Source: Marmoricola sp. OAE513
GTDB taxonomy: Bacteria > Actinomycetota > Actinomycetes > Propionibacteriales > Nocardioidaceae
Direction: 5' to 3'
Assembly (NCBI RefSeq): GCF_040546585.1
Contig: NZ_JBEPOC010000001.1
Span: 2,852,001 to 2,916,000, forward strand
DNA length: 64,000 nucleotides
In this document: one piece after another, positions 19,597 through 27,425 of the stretch
How positions within the stretch are numbered: position 1 is the stretch's first letter
How the letters are laid out: every line of letters starts with the position of its first letter
Position numbers and translations under genes: made by a program
Notes under the pieces: model-generated
The model's database searches: none
Told to the model about the DNA's origin: nothing
Seen by the model: the letters and a program-made list of their open reading frames with translations, nothing else

Positions 19597-20886
19597 ATGT
19601 CCGCAGCACACGACGCCATCGAGGTGATCATCGCCAAGCGCGAGGGTCACGAGCTGACCGACTCCCAGATCGACTGGGTGATCGACGCGTACACCCACGG
19701 CGTCGTCCGCGACGAGCAGATGTCGGCGCTGGCGATGGCGATCCTGCTCAACGGGATGAACCTGCGCGAGATCTCCCGCTGGACAGCCGCGATGATCGCC
19801 TCGGGGGAGCGGATGGACTTCTCCGGCCTCTCCCGCCCCACCTCGGACAAGCACTCGACCGGTGGGGTCGGCGACAAGATCACCCTGCCGCTGGCACCCC
19901 TGGTCGCCGCGTGCGGCGTCGCGGTCCCGCAGCTGTCGGGTCGCGGCCTCGGTCACACCGGCGGCACGCTGGACAAGCTTGAGGCGATCCCCGGCTGGCG
20001 GGCGGCGCTCTCGAACGAGGAGATGTTCGCCCAGCTCGAGGACGTCGGCGCGGTGATCTGTGCGGCCGGCACCGGCCTGGCGCCGGCCGACAAGAAGCTC
20101 TACGCCCTGCGCGACGTCACCGGCACGGTGGAGGCCATCCCGCTGATCGCGTCCTCGATCATGAGCAAGAAGATCGCGGAGGGCACCGGTTCGTTGGTGC
20201 TCGACGTCAAGGTCGGCACCGGGGCGTTCATGAAGGACCTCGACCGGGCCACCGAGCTGGCCCGCACGATGGTCGGCCTGGGCAAGGACGCCGGCGTGCA
20301 CACGGTCGCACTCCTCACCGACATGTCGACGCCGCTCGGTCTCACCGCCGGCAACGCGCTCGAGGTCCGCGAGTCCGTCGAGGTGCTCGCCGGGGGCGGG
20401 CCAGCCGACGTCGTCGAGCTGACCGTCGCGCTGGCCCGGGAGATGCTCGCTGGCGCCGGGCGCGAGGACGTGGACCCGGCCGACGTGCTCGCCTCGGGTG
20501 GTGCGATGGACGCCTGGAACGCGATGATCGCCGCCCAGGGCGGCGACCCGCACGCGGCGCTGCCGGTGGCCAAGGAGACGCACGTGGTACCGGCACCGAC
20601 GACCGGGGTGCTGACCCGGCTGGACGCGATGGCGGTCGGACTGGCCGCGTGGCGGCTGGGTGCCGGACGCGCTGCGCTGGGCGACGACGTCCAGGCGGGT
20701 GCCGGCGTGGAGTGGCACGCGCGGCCCGGTGACGAGATCACCGCGGGTGCGCCGCTGCTGACCCTGCACACCGACGAGCCGGAGCGCTTCGAGCGGGCGC
20801 TGGCCTCGCTCGAAGGTGGCTACGACATCGCGCCGTCAGGGACGGCGTACGAGTCGACGCCGCTGATCCACGACCGGATCAGCTAG
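19597..20886 (+). CDS. deoA: Thymidine phosphorylase
   Basis: The 429-residue protein is a pyrimidine-nucleoside phosphorylase: it has SDKHSTGGVGDKITLPLAPLVA, broken as usual by the phosphate loop, SGRGLGHTGGTLDKLE, and KKIAEGTGSLVLDVKVG. It converts thymidine or deoxyuridine plus phosphate to the base and deoxyribose 1-phosphate. The ATG at 19597 is preferred over TTG at 19591 because GAGGA at 19586-19590 is correctly spaced. It follows cdd and the P450 and completes the pyrimidine arm of the cluster; the deoxyribose phosphate would be handled by the mutase and DeoC further right. Confidence 0.94.
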   Translation: MSAAHDAIEVIIAKREGHELTDSQIDWVIDAYTHGVVRDEQMSALAMAILLNGMNLREISRWTAAMIASGERMDFSGLSRPTSDKHSTGGVGDKITLPLAPLVAACGVAVPQLSGRGLGHTGGTLDKLEAIPGWRAALSNEEMFAQLEDVGAVICAAGTGLAPADKKLYALRDVTGTVEAIPLIASSIMSKKIAEGTGSLVLDVKVGTGAFMKDLDRATELARTMVGLGKDAGVHTVALLTDMSTPLGLTAGNALEVRESVEVLAGGGPADVVELTVALAREMLAGAGREDVDPADVLASGGAMDAWNAMIAAQGGDPHAALPVAKETHVVPAPTTGVLTRLDAMAVGLAAWRLGAGRAALGDDVQAGAGVEWHARPGDEITAGAPLLTLHTDEPERFERALASLEGGYDIAPSGTAYESTPLIHDRIS

Positions 20887-21174
20887 GACCGACAGCGCCT
20901 CGAGGACTCCCGTGCGGAGATTGCTTCGAAGTCCCTCTTGTCCTGGGCGCCGCCGCGACGTGATGAACCGTGCTCGTTCAGAACCGAGGGTGAGTTTCCA
21001 TTTTGAGCTTTGCTGGTTCAGAACCTGCGGGTGACTCGTCTGTTGTGGACCAGCAAGGTTCAAAAGTCGCCTTGAGGGTCTGGTTCCGGACCTGAGAGGT
21101 TCAGAACCTTCGCATCAGCACCGGTCGAGCTGGTGCGTCGGTCGCCGTCGGGCGCGAGCACCTCATCGAATCGG
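20887..21174 (+). repeat. Convergent intergenic space with palindromic GGTTCAGAACC copies
   Basis: This 288-nt space lies between the stops of deoA and the MaoC gene and holds no gene. It contains three near-identical copies of the palindrome GGTTCAGAACC (about 20975-20985, 21015-21025 and 21089-21099). The first two belong to units about 40 bp apart that start TGCTCGTTCA and TGCTGGTTCA. A related ACCAGCAAGGTTC element lies at about 21049. This looks like a decayed repeat array, weaker than those at 22733 and 55158. Confidence 0.45.
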
Positions 21175-21627
21175 CTACGACAGCAGCAGGACGACGCTCT
21201 CCGCGACGCACGCGGGCTTGTCGGCGTTCTCGATCTCCACGACGTACTTCATCGTCAGCTGGTAGCCGGCCGGGATCTCGGTGACCTCGCCGATCGACAC
21301 GTGCGCGCGCACCCGCGAGCCCACCGGCACGGGGCTCGGGAAGCGGACCTTGTTCACGCCGTAGTTCAGCTTGGCGCCCGGCGTCTCGAGCGTCATCACC
21401 TGGTCGGTCAGACCGGGAACCAGGGACAGCGTGAGGTACCCGTGTGCGATCGTGCCCCCGAACGGACCCTCCTTGGCGCGCTCGACGTCGACGTGGATCC
21501 ACTGGTGGTCACCGGTCGCCTCGGCGAAGGTGTCGACCCGCTCCTGGGTGATCTCCAGCCAGTCGGAGGTGCCGATCTCCTCGCCGGCTGCCTTGATGAC
21601 CTCGTCGAAGGTGGTGAACGTGCGCAT
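21175..21627 (-). CDS. MaoC-family dehydratase
   Basis: The 150-residue single hot-dog-fold protein carries the catalytic Asp and His of the hydratase-2 motif in [10 protein letters not shown], followed by [15 protein letters not shown]. Such proteins hydrate enoyl-CoA to (R)-3-hydroxyacyl-CoA or dehydrate it; the substrate here is unknown. The ATG at 21627 was chosen because the homologous region begins [10 protein letters not shown]. Only 37 nt separate it from the divergent adenosine deaminase start, leaving little room for leaders. Confidence 0.85.
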   Translation of the reverse strand: MRTFTTFDEVIKAAGEEIGTSDWLEITQERVDTFAEATGDHQWIHVDVERAKEGPFGGTIAHGYLTLSLVPGLTDQVMTLETPGAKLNYGVNKVRFPSPVPVGSRVRAHVSIGEVTEIPAGYQLTMKYVVEIENADKPACVAESVVLLLS

Positions 21628-21664
21628 GAGGGACTCTTTCGGTGCGAAGTGCTTGGATGGCCGT

Positions 21665-22732
21665 ATGGGAGAACTTACTAGGGAGACCGTCCGTCGAGCA
21701 CCCAAGGTCTTGCTCCATGATCACCTCGACGGCGGCCTGCGACCGGCGACGATCGTCGAGCTCGCCGGTGAGATCGGCCACGAGCTGCCGGCCCCCGACG
21801 CCGCTTCCCTGGAGAAGTGGTTCGTCGACGCCGCCGACTCGGGATCGCTCGAGCGCTACCTGGAGACGTTCATCCACACCGTCGCGGTGATGCAGACCGC
21901 GGACAACCTCACCCGCGTCGCCCGGGAGTGCGTCGAGGACCTCGCCGCCGACGGTGTCGTGTACGCCGAGATCCGCTACGCCCCCGAGCAGCACCTCGAC
22001 AACGGGCTGACGCTCGAGGAGGTGGTCAACGCCGTGCAGGCGGGCTTCGAGCAGGGAGAGGCGTCCACCGGGATCGTCGTCCGTCAGCTGCTGACGGCGA
22101 TGCGGCACCAGGCCAACTCGCGGCAGATCGCCGAGCTGGCGGTCGCGCACCGGGACAACGGGGTCGTCGGCTTCGACATCGCGGGCGCCGAGGCGGGCTA
22201 CCCGCCGACCCGGCACCTCGACGCGTTCGAGTACCTGCAGCGCGAGAACGCGCACTTCACGATCCACGCCGGCGAGGGCTTCGGCCTGCCGTCGATCTGG
22301 GAGGCGATCCAGTGGTGCGGTGCCGACCGGCTCGGCCACGGCGTGCGGATCGTCGACGACATCACCCTGGACGCTGCGGGCAACGCCTCCCTGGGCCGGT
22401 TGGCGGCGTACGTCCGGGACAAGCGGATCCCGCTCGAGCTCTGCCCGCACTCCAACATCCAGACCGGCGCGGCCGCCTCGATCGCGGAGCACCCGATCGG
22501 GCTGCTCGCCAAGCTTCGCTTCCGGGTCACGGTGAACACCGACAACCGACTGATGAGCGGAACCTCGATGACCACCGAGATGGCTGCCCTGGTCGACGCC
22601 TTCGACTGGGGGCTCGACGACCTGCAGTGGGTGACCGTGAACGCGATGAAGTCGGCGTTCCTCGGGTTCGAGCAGCGGCTGAAGATCATCAACGAGGTCA
22701 TCAAGCCCGGGTACGCGTCGCTCCGCGCCTGA
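21665..22732 (+). CDS. add: Adenosine deaminase
   Basis: The 355-residue protein has the ADA metal and catalytic motifs in order: LLHDHLDGG (two metal histidines), TIHAGEGFG (His and catalytic Glu), RLGHGVRI and [12 protein letters not shown] (metal Asp). It converts adenosine and deoxyadenosine to inosine forms, which purine nucleoside phosphorylase (46652-47446) can split. The ATG at 21665 has a TTGGAT hexamer 6 nt upstream and no ribosome site, so it may be leaderless. The stop codon is followed immediately by the 32-bp repeat array. Confidence 0.93.
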   Translation: MGELTRETVRRAPKVLLHDHLDGGLRPATIVELAGEIGHELPAPDAASLEKWFVDAADSGSLERYLETFIHTVAVMQTADNLTRVARECVEDLAADGVVYAEIRYAPEQHLDNGLTLEEVVNAVQAGFEQGEASTGIVVRQLLTAMRHQANSRQIAELAVAHRDNGVVGFDIAGAEAGYPPTRHLDAFEYLQRENAHFTIHAGEGFGLPSIWEAIQWCGADRLGHGVRIVDDITLDAAGNASLGRLAAYVRDKRIPLELCPHSNIQTGAAASIAEHPIGLLAKLRFRVTVNTDNRLMSGTSMTTEMAALVDAFDWGLDDLQWVTVNAMKSAFLGFEQRLKIINEVIKPGYASLRA

Positions 22733-23063
22733 CGCCGAGAGGTCTGGGATGTCCCGCCGGCACACGCCGAGAGGTCTGGGATGTCCCGCCGGCACACGCC
22801 GAGAGGTCTGGGATGTCCCGCCGGCACACGCCGAGAGGTCTGGGATGTCCCGCCTCGGCGCGCCGAGAGGTCTGGGATGTCTCACCCCGGTGCGCCGACC
22901 GGGCTCAGATGTCACGCGTTGGTGCTCTGACCTGACTGCATGCGCGAACATCCGCGCCCTCTCGGCGTGGTTCGGCGGGACATCTGCGCCCGCTCGGCGC
23001 CCTAGGGTGGGACATGTGGGCCCGCTCGGCGCACCGGGGCGGGACATCTGGGCCCGGTCAGCG
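22733..23063 (+). repeat. 32-bp repeat array filling a convergent intergenic space: six direct units, 11-bp centre, four inverted units
   Basis: Direct units start at 22733, 22765, 22797, 22829, 22861 and 22893 (the last degenerate). After 11 bp (22925-22935), inverted units end at 22967, 22999, 23031 and 23063. Every unit is 32 bp. In the direct sense a unit starts CGCCGAGAGGTCTGGGATGT and goes on CCCGCCGGCACA; inverted units share CGCCGAGCGGGC and GATGTCCC. There are no unique spacers, so it is not a CRISPR. The array begins the base after the add stop codon and ends the base before the DUF2236 stop codon (TAG, 23066-23064). Long-range pairing of direct and inverted halves would give a large hairpin on either strand, compatible with a bidirectional terminator. 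Confidence 0.9.
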
Positions 23064-24003
23064 CTACATGGGGCGGAGGTCGATCACCTTCCGCAGCCGC
23101 GCGGTGTTGCGGGTGTGGTCACGCTCCAACCGGCGGGCCTCGTAGGCGATCGGGAGGTAGCGCAGCCGCTCGGGCAGCAGCGGCACCACCCGGGCGACGA
23201 CCTTCCCGAGCAGGCGGAGCTGGCGCTCCTGACTCGTGGTCCAGGGTGAGGCCGAGCTTGTCGCGCGCCACCTGCGGCACGGTGCCGACGGTCGCGAGGT
23301 ACTGCACGTAACCGAGCGGGTTGGTGAGCAGCCGCCAGACGGGCTTGAGCAGCGCCGGCGTCCCCAGCGGCGGGCCGGGGTGCCGGATGCCGGCCAGGAA
23401 GTCCTGGGAGACCTGGTTGTTCTCCAGCTGCTCGGCGATCTTCTGCTCGAAGAACGGCACGAAGTCGGCGTACGTCGGTGGGATCTCCTTCTCCGCCACC
23501 TTGAAGCCGCGCATCAGCTGCTTCATCTCCTCGTACATCCCGTCGACGTCGAGGTCGGTTCCGTCGCCGAAGTACTTCGCGCCCTCGGTGTAGGCGTGCA
23601 CTCCCGTCAGCAGCACCCAGGCCCACGGACCCGACGACAGCGCCGTGTGCCGGACGCCGTTCTCGTCGGTGACGTTGAGGGTCGCGTGCATCTCGCGGAG
23701 ACGCTCGACCTCGACCAGCGACTCCTCGTCGCCGTAGACCCACATCATCACCGAGGCGAGGCTGCGCAGGCCGCGCCCGATCGGGTCGGTGCGGAAGGTC
23801 GAGTGCGCATCGACGACAGCGCCGATCGAGGGCTCCATCGTCTGCAGCAGGAACGCGCTGCCTGTGGTCAGCGAGAAGGTCACCAGTCCGGTGCTCTCCC
23901 ACAGGATGCCGCCGGGCTCGGCGCAGCGCCGTACGTCGGGCGTCGCCTCCGCTGATCGAGCCTGGCGAGATCCGGCGCGCTGGTCGGGGAGGGTGCTGGT
24001 CAT
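23064..24003 (-). CDS. DUF2236 (MpaB/Lcp-like) oxygenase-family protein, with an apparent frameshift near the C-terminus
   Basis: The product matches the DUF2236 family of heme oxygenase-like proteins, with GRGLRSLASVMMWVYGD and the histidine-bearing REMHATLN and GVHAYTEGAK regions. The open frame from ATG 24003 ends at 23119 in an unrelated proline/alanine tail. Dropping one base of the CC at 23228-23229 gives ERQLRLLGKVVARVVPLLPE and an ending KVIDLRPM at 23064, a normal family C-terminus of about 312 residues in total. That corrected stop abuts the repeat array exactly, which supports it. The N-terminus includes a dispersed-repeat segment. The ATG overlaps the stop of the TetR gene (ATGA), so the pair is an operon. 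Confidence 0.8.
23951..23973 (-). repeat. Dispersed short repeat in the DUF2236 N-terminus
   Basis: On the minus strand, GGATCTCGCCAGGCTCGATC followed by AGC is a diverged member of the repeat at 8481, 10754 and 29715. It encodes part of AGSRQARSAE, a low-complexity N-terminal tail. Confidence 0.4.
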
Positions 24004-24605
24004 CGGTTGGTTCCTTCCGGTGCGAGGCGGATGAACGGGGCGAGGTGGTCGCGGACGAAGGCCCGGGCCTCGGCGTCGGTGAGGGGTTGCGTCGAGGGTG
24101 TGAGCACCTCGGATTGGGCCAGCCGTGCCAGGCAGTCGGCGACCGGCCGCACGTCGTACGCCGGCAGGTGCCCCTCGTCCTGGAGCCGGGTCAGGAAGGC
24201 CGCGAGGTAGCCGCGACCGATCTCCAGGATCGGGTCGGCGTCGACGGTGATCTTCGGGAGCACCGACTCCGGCTCGGTGGCCAGCACCCGCTGGAGGAGC
24301 TCGTTGGAGCGCAGGCGCGTCGAGACGGTCAGGTGCAGGACGGTGAGCTGGTCGAGCGGGGGAGCGGTGACGTCCACCGCGGCCTCGAGGTCGGCCAGGA
24401 TCTCGGTCGCCTCGCGCAGGCCGACCGCGGCGACGATGTCGGACTTCTGGGCGTACCGGCGGTAGAGCGTGGCCGGGCTGATGCCCGCGCGACGGGCGAT
24501 CTCGGCCATGTTCGTCCGGCGTACGCCGAAGTCGAGGAACGCCGAGAGCGCGCCGTCGAGGATCGGGTCGCTGGTGGCGACGGGTTGGTCGAGAAGTGAG
24601 GTCAC
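24000..24605 (-). CDS. TetR-family transcriptional regulator
   Basis: The 201-residue protein has an N-terminal TetR HTH, FGVRRTNMAEIARRAGISPA followed by TLYRRYAQKSDIV (residues about 26-59), and a divergent ligand domain. It is co-transcribed with the DUF2236 gene (4-nt overlap) and so probably controls it. The GTG at 24605 is preceded by AGGAGG at 24610-24615. That ribosome site overlaps the nested inverted repeats at 24611-24652, consistent with autorepression. The ligand is unknown. Confidence 0.88.
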   Translation of the reverse strand: MTSLLDQPVATSDPILDGALSAFLDFGVRRTNMAEIARRAGISPATLYRRYAQKSDIVAAVGLREATEILADLEAAVDVTAPPLDQLTVLHLTVSTRLRSNELLQRVLATEPESVLPKITVDADPILEIGRGYLAAFLTRLQDEGHLPAYDVRPVADCLARLAQSEVLTPSTQPLTDAEARAFVRDHLAPFIRLAPEGTNR

Positions 24606-24610
24606 GACGC

Positions 24611-24652
24611 CTCCTGAGAGAGAATACGAAAAGTCTCTCAGTCTCTCAGGAG
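24611..24652. promoter_or_regulatory. Nested inverted repeats, likely TetR operator
   Basis: CTCCTGAGAGA (24611-24621) is perfectly inverted as TCTCTCAGGAG (24642-24652). A third half-site, TCTCTCAG at 24634-24641, pairs with CTGAGAGA at 24614-24621. The AT-richer centre (GAATACGAAAAG) probably holds the promoter. The left arm includes the ribosome site of the TetR gene. Confidence 0.65.
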
Positions 24653-24668
24653 CACGTCAAGGGTTCCC

Positions 24669-25283
24669 TCAGATCAGGCGGCTGAGCTCGGCGTACGCCG
24701 TGTCGCCGTCGACCACCCGGCAGCCCAACGACCGCGCGCGCTCGACGATCTTGCGCTGGGCGAGCGCCAGGTGCAGCCCGCGGCGGAGCAGGAAGAACGG
24801 GGGCTTGCGGTGCTCGCGCAGGTCGCGGGTGAAGCGCCGTACGAAGGTGATCGCGGGGTGCTGGGTCACGCAGACGGCGTCGGCGAGCACGCCCAGGCGG
24901 CGGCACTCGGTGACGATCTCCTGGGCGAAGATCCCCTCGGCGACCACCAGGTGCGAGCCGTCCAGCGACACCCGGTGCATCCCCGTACGCCGACTCGTCG
25001 CGATGTCGTACGTCGGCACCTCCGCGGCGCCCGCTGCGCAGAACGTGGCCAGCGCGCGCACCGCGTCGGCGGCGTTCCACGACTCGGGGGAGTCCCAGTC
25101 GACGACCGGGTCCCCGCCCGCGAGCTCGACCATCGGCAACGTCGGGTCGTCCCCGTCCTTGTAGAAGTCGTCCAGGTTGATGGTCGGCACCCCGAGGCGA
25201 CGGGTCAGGCGCGACTTGCCTGAGCCGGAAGGACCGGCGACCACGACCACCCGAGCCTGGGTAGGTGGGGTGGTCGCGGGCAT
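24669..25283 (-). CDS. Uridine kinase-like P-loop kinase
   Basis: The 204-residue protein has Walker A GPSGSGKS (residues about 18-25), the early acidic LDDFYKDGDDPTLP segment seen in uridine kinases and phosphoribulokinases, VVDWDSPESW, and VVAEGIFAQE. It probably phosphorylates a nucleoside such as uridine, which would fit the salvage genes in the window, but it is shorter and more diverged than Udk. The ATG at 25283 lies 60 nt from the divergent LuxR gene. It is 63 nt upstream of the TetR gene in the same direction. Confidence 0.78.
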   Translation of the reverse strand: MPATTPPTQARVVVVAGPSGSGKSRLTRRLGVPTINLDDFYKDGDDPTLPMVELAGGDPVVDWDSPESWNAADAVRALATFCAAGAAEVPTYDIATSRRTGMHRVSLDGSHLVVAEGIFAQEIVTECRRLGVLADAVCVTQHPAITFVRRFTRDLREHRKPPFFLLRRGLHLALAQRKIVERARSLGCRVVDGDTAYAELSRLI

Positions 25284-25329
25284 GTCCCCATTCTTTCGCG
25301 GACCGTCCGCGAGCACGTCGTCACCCCGC

Positions 25330-25335
25330 TAGGTT
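25330..25335 (+). promoter_or_regulatory. Candidate -10 box for the leaderless LuxR gene
   Basis: TAGGTT lies 7 nt before the ATG at 25343, with no ribosome site between. The same TAGGNT-type hexamer precedes several other genes in this window. Confidence 0.45.
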
Positions 25336-25342
25336 TCGAGGC

Positions 25343-26917
25343 ATGGAGGCGGATCTGGGGGACATCGCGGCCCTCGCGCTGTCCCACGACCCGCTGGCCG
25401 CCCGCGCGGCGGCCGAGGCGCACCTGCGGGCCCACGGACCGTGCGCCGACGCCGAGGCGGTGCTCGCCTTCACCCAGGTGCTCACCTGCGAGTTCGACGC
25501 GGCCCTGGCCTGGTTGCCCGAGCCCGGGGACCCGATCACCCGGCAGGTGGCCGACTTCGTCTCGGCGGTCTGCCTGGCCCACCAGCCGACGTACGAGGAC
25601 GAGGGCCCGGTCTCCTCCGCGTACCTGGGGCTCGGCGCCTTCGTCACCGTCGAGACCGCGATGTCCGCGGGTCAGATCACCCGGGCCGAACGGCTCGCGG
25701 TGGCCCAGGCCGGCGCGCTCGCCGACTTCGGTGACGGCACCTACTGGGCCTGGAACCAGGTCGCCCTGGCCCGGTCGCTGGCGTTCCAGGGCCGGGTGAC
25801 CGAAGCGCGCGAGCAGATCGACCTCGTGCTCGCCGACGGGCGCAGCGACGCGTGGCCGGCGGTCGACCGCATCGCGCGCGGCGTACGCGCCTTCGTCGCC
25901 GCCCACGAGGGCGAGCCCGGTCGTGCTGCGGCGTTCGCCGACGGTCTGGCCGACGAGCTCCCCGAGCCCCGCACCTACCTGGAGTCGGCCGCGTTCGTGC
26001 TCGCCGCGTTCGCCAAGCAGGCCGAGGGTCGGGTGGAGGCGGTCGAGTCCCTGCTGCTGCACGGCGGCGGCGGTGCCTACCTCCCGCGCTACCAGATCGT
26101 CGACCGTACCTACGCCTACGAGATCCTGGTCGAGGCGACCATCGCCCGCGGCGATGCCGGTGGTGCGCGCGCCTGGGTGGAGCTCGCCGAGGCGTTGCCC
26201 GTCGACGCCCACGACATGGCCAGCGCCGCCCTCGCGCGCAGCCGTGCCCGGCTCGCCCTTGCCCTGGACGACCCCGAGACGGGCGCCCGGGAGTCGACGC
26301 TCTCGCAGCAGCGCGCCGCGCTCGTCGGGGGATCGCTCGAGGTGCTCCGGTCCCAGCTGCTCAACGCGGCGGCGTCCCGCGCCCAGGGCACCGGTCCCGT
26401 CGACGTCGAGGGCCTCGAGGAGGTGGCCCGGCTGGCGGCCGGCACCGGGGCCAGGGCCGTCCGCGAGTGGGCCGCTCGCGAGCTCGCCCTGCGCGGACGG
26501 CGGGTGCGCAACGTGCTCGGTCAGGGCTGGGACTCGCTGACCGACCGGCAGAAGCTCGTCGGGCTGCTGGCTGCCCAGGGCTTGCGCAACCGGGAGATCG
26601 GCGCCCGGCTGTTCGTCTCCGAGCGCACGGTCGAGGGGCACGTCGCCTCGGTGCTCGAAGCGCTCGGCGCCCCGTCGCGGGTCGGGATCGGGCAACACCT
26701 GCCCGCCTCGGAGCGCACCGGTCGTTCTGGGCACCTCGACCTGACCCCGCGGCAGCGGTCGGTGGCCGACCTGGTGGCCGAGGGTCGGTCGAACGCCGCG
26801 ATCGCGGCCGTGCTCGGGATCAGCGAGAAGACCGTCGAGAAGCACGTGTCGGACCTGTTCGACCGGCTGAAGGTGCAGTCCCGCGCAGGCATCGCGGCTC
26901 TGGTGCGGGACGGCTGA
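25343..26917 (+). CDS. LuxR-family regulator with two tandem C-terminal HTH domains
   Basis: This 524-residue protein has a long helical N-terminal region (residues about 1-395) of alanine-rich repeats, possibly TPR-like. Two GerE/LuxR-type HTH domains follow: one near 398-450 (LTDRQKLVGLLAAQGLRN and ERTVEGHVASVLEALG) and one near 466-522 (LTPRQRSVADLVAEG and EKTVEKHVSDLFDRLK). Two adjacent LuxR domains are unusual; most regulators have one. There is no P-loop or receiver domain. The ATG at 25343 is supported by the TAGGTT box. Targets are unknown; the nearest genes are the kinase (divergent) and a DUF1772 gene (convergent). Confidence 0.85.
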   Translation: MEADLGDIAALALSHDPLAARAAAEAHLRAHGPCADAEAVLAFTQVLTCEFDAALAWLPEPGDPITRQVADFVSAVCLAHQPTYEDEGPVSSAYLGLGAFVTVETAMSAGQITRAERLAVAQAGALADFGDGTYWAWNQVALARSLAFQGRVTEAREQIDLVLADGRSDAWPAVDRIARGVRAFVAAHEGEPGRAAAFADGLADELPEPRTYLESAAFVLAAFAKQAEGRVEAVESLLLHGGGGAYLPRYQIVDRTYAYEILVEATIARGDAGGARAWVELAEALPVDAHDMASAALARSRARLALALDDPETGARESTLSQQRAALVGGSLEVLRSQLLNAAASRAQGTGPVDVEGLEEVARLAAGTGARAVREWAARELALRGRRVRNVLGQGWDSLTDRQKLVGLLAAQGLRNREIGARLFVSERTVEGHVASVLEALGAPSRVGIGQHLPASERTGRSGHLDLTPRQRSVADLVAEGRSNAAIAAVLGISEKTVEKHVSDLFDRLKVQSRAGIAALVRDG

Positions 26918-26924
26918 GCAGGTC

Positions 26925-26964
26925 GTGTGCCTCAGCGCGTCGTCGGTGACGCGCTCAGGCACAC
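26925..26964. terminator. Bidirectional terminator hairpin
   Basis: GTGTGCCT-C-AGCGCGTC (26925-26941) pairs with GACGCGCT-C-AGGCACAC (26948-26964) across a 6-nt loop, with one C:C mismatch. It lies between the convergent LuxR and DUF1772 genes and overlaps the DUF1772 stop codon. Confidence 0.7.
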
Positions 26965-27425
26965 AAGGCGATGCTCCGTGCCAGCGCGACGGTCGCGCCG
27001 GTGCTGAGCAGCACGCGTAACAGGTTCCAGCGGGCCCAGCGCGCCTCGTCGAAGGCGGTTCGTGCCACGGTCGGGTCCTCGCCGGCAGCGTCGGCCGCCT
27101 TCAGCGCGTCGTTGCGAGGGACGTTGACCGCCGCGGTCACGACGACCATCGTCACGTGCATCGTCAGGGCCGCCAGCACCCAGAGCCGTGCGTCGCCCTC
27201 GGTCAGCGCCGCAGCGACCGCAGTGGCGACCGGTGCCCCGAGGAAGCCGGTGACCAGGAAGACCGGGTTCACGATCGCGCGGTCGAGCCTCGCGAAGGCG
27301 TGCACGAACGCCGCGTCGTCGAACCGGCGCAGGGCAGGCATGACGGCGTGCGCGTAGAGCAGGAACGCGCCGGCCAGGATGCCGGACGTCACGGTGGCGA
27401 CCACCAGGACGGCGAGCACCGTCAC
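26955..27425 (-). CDS. DUF1772-type small membrane protein (anthrone oxygenase-like)
   Basis: The 156-residue product has four membrane segments (about 2-24, 56-76, 80-102 and 132-150), and between the third and fourth the NVPRNDAL motif typical of DUF1772 proteins. The family name comes from anthrone oxygenases of polyketide pathways, but most bacterial members have no known function. The GTG at 27425 overlaps the stop of the upstream aldehyde dehydrogenase-like gene (GTGA), so it belongs to the deoC operon. Confidence 0.8.
   Translation of the reverse strand: MTVLAVLVVATVTSGILAGAFLLYAHAVMPALRRFDDAAFVHAFARLDRAIVNPVFLVTGFLGAPVATAVAAALTEGDARLWVLAALTMHVTMVVVTAAVNVPRNDALKAADAAGEDPTVARTAFDEARWARWNLLRVLLSTGATVALARSIALCA

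Noticed and set aside
22733-23063. CRISPR array
   Set aside because: The period is 32 bp with no spacers between units, half of the units are inverted and no cas gene is near.
22749-23249. Protein-coding frame through the repeat array
   Set aside because: It only translates the 32-bp repeat and runs antisense into the DUF2236 gene; the repeat length is not a multiple of three, so the encoded peptides change at every unit.
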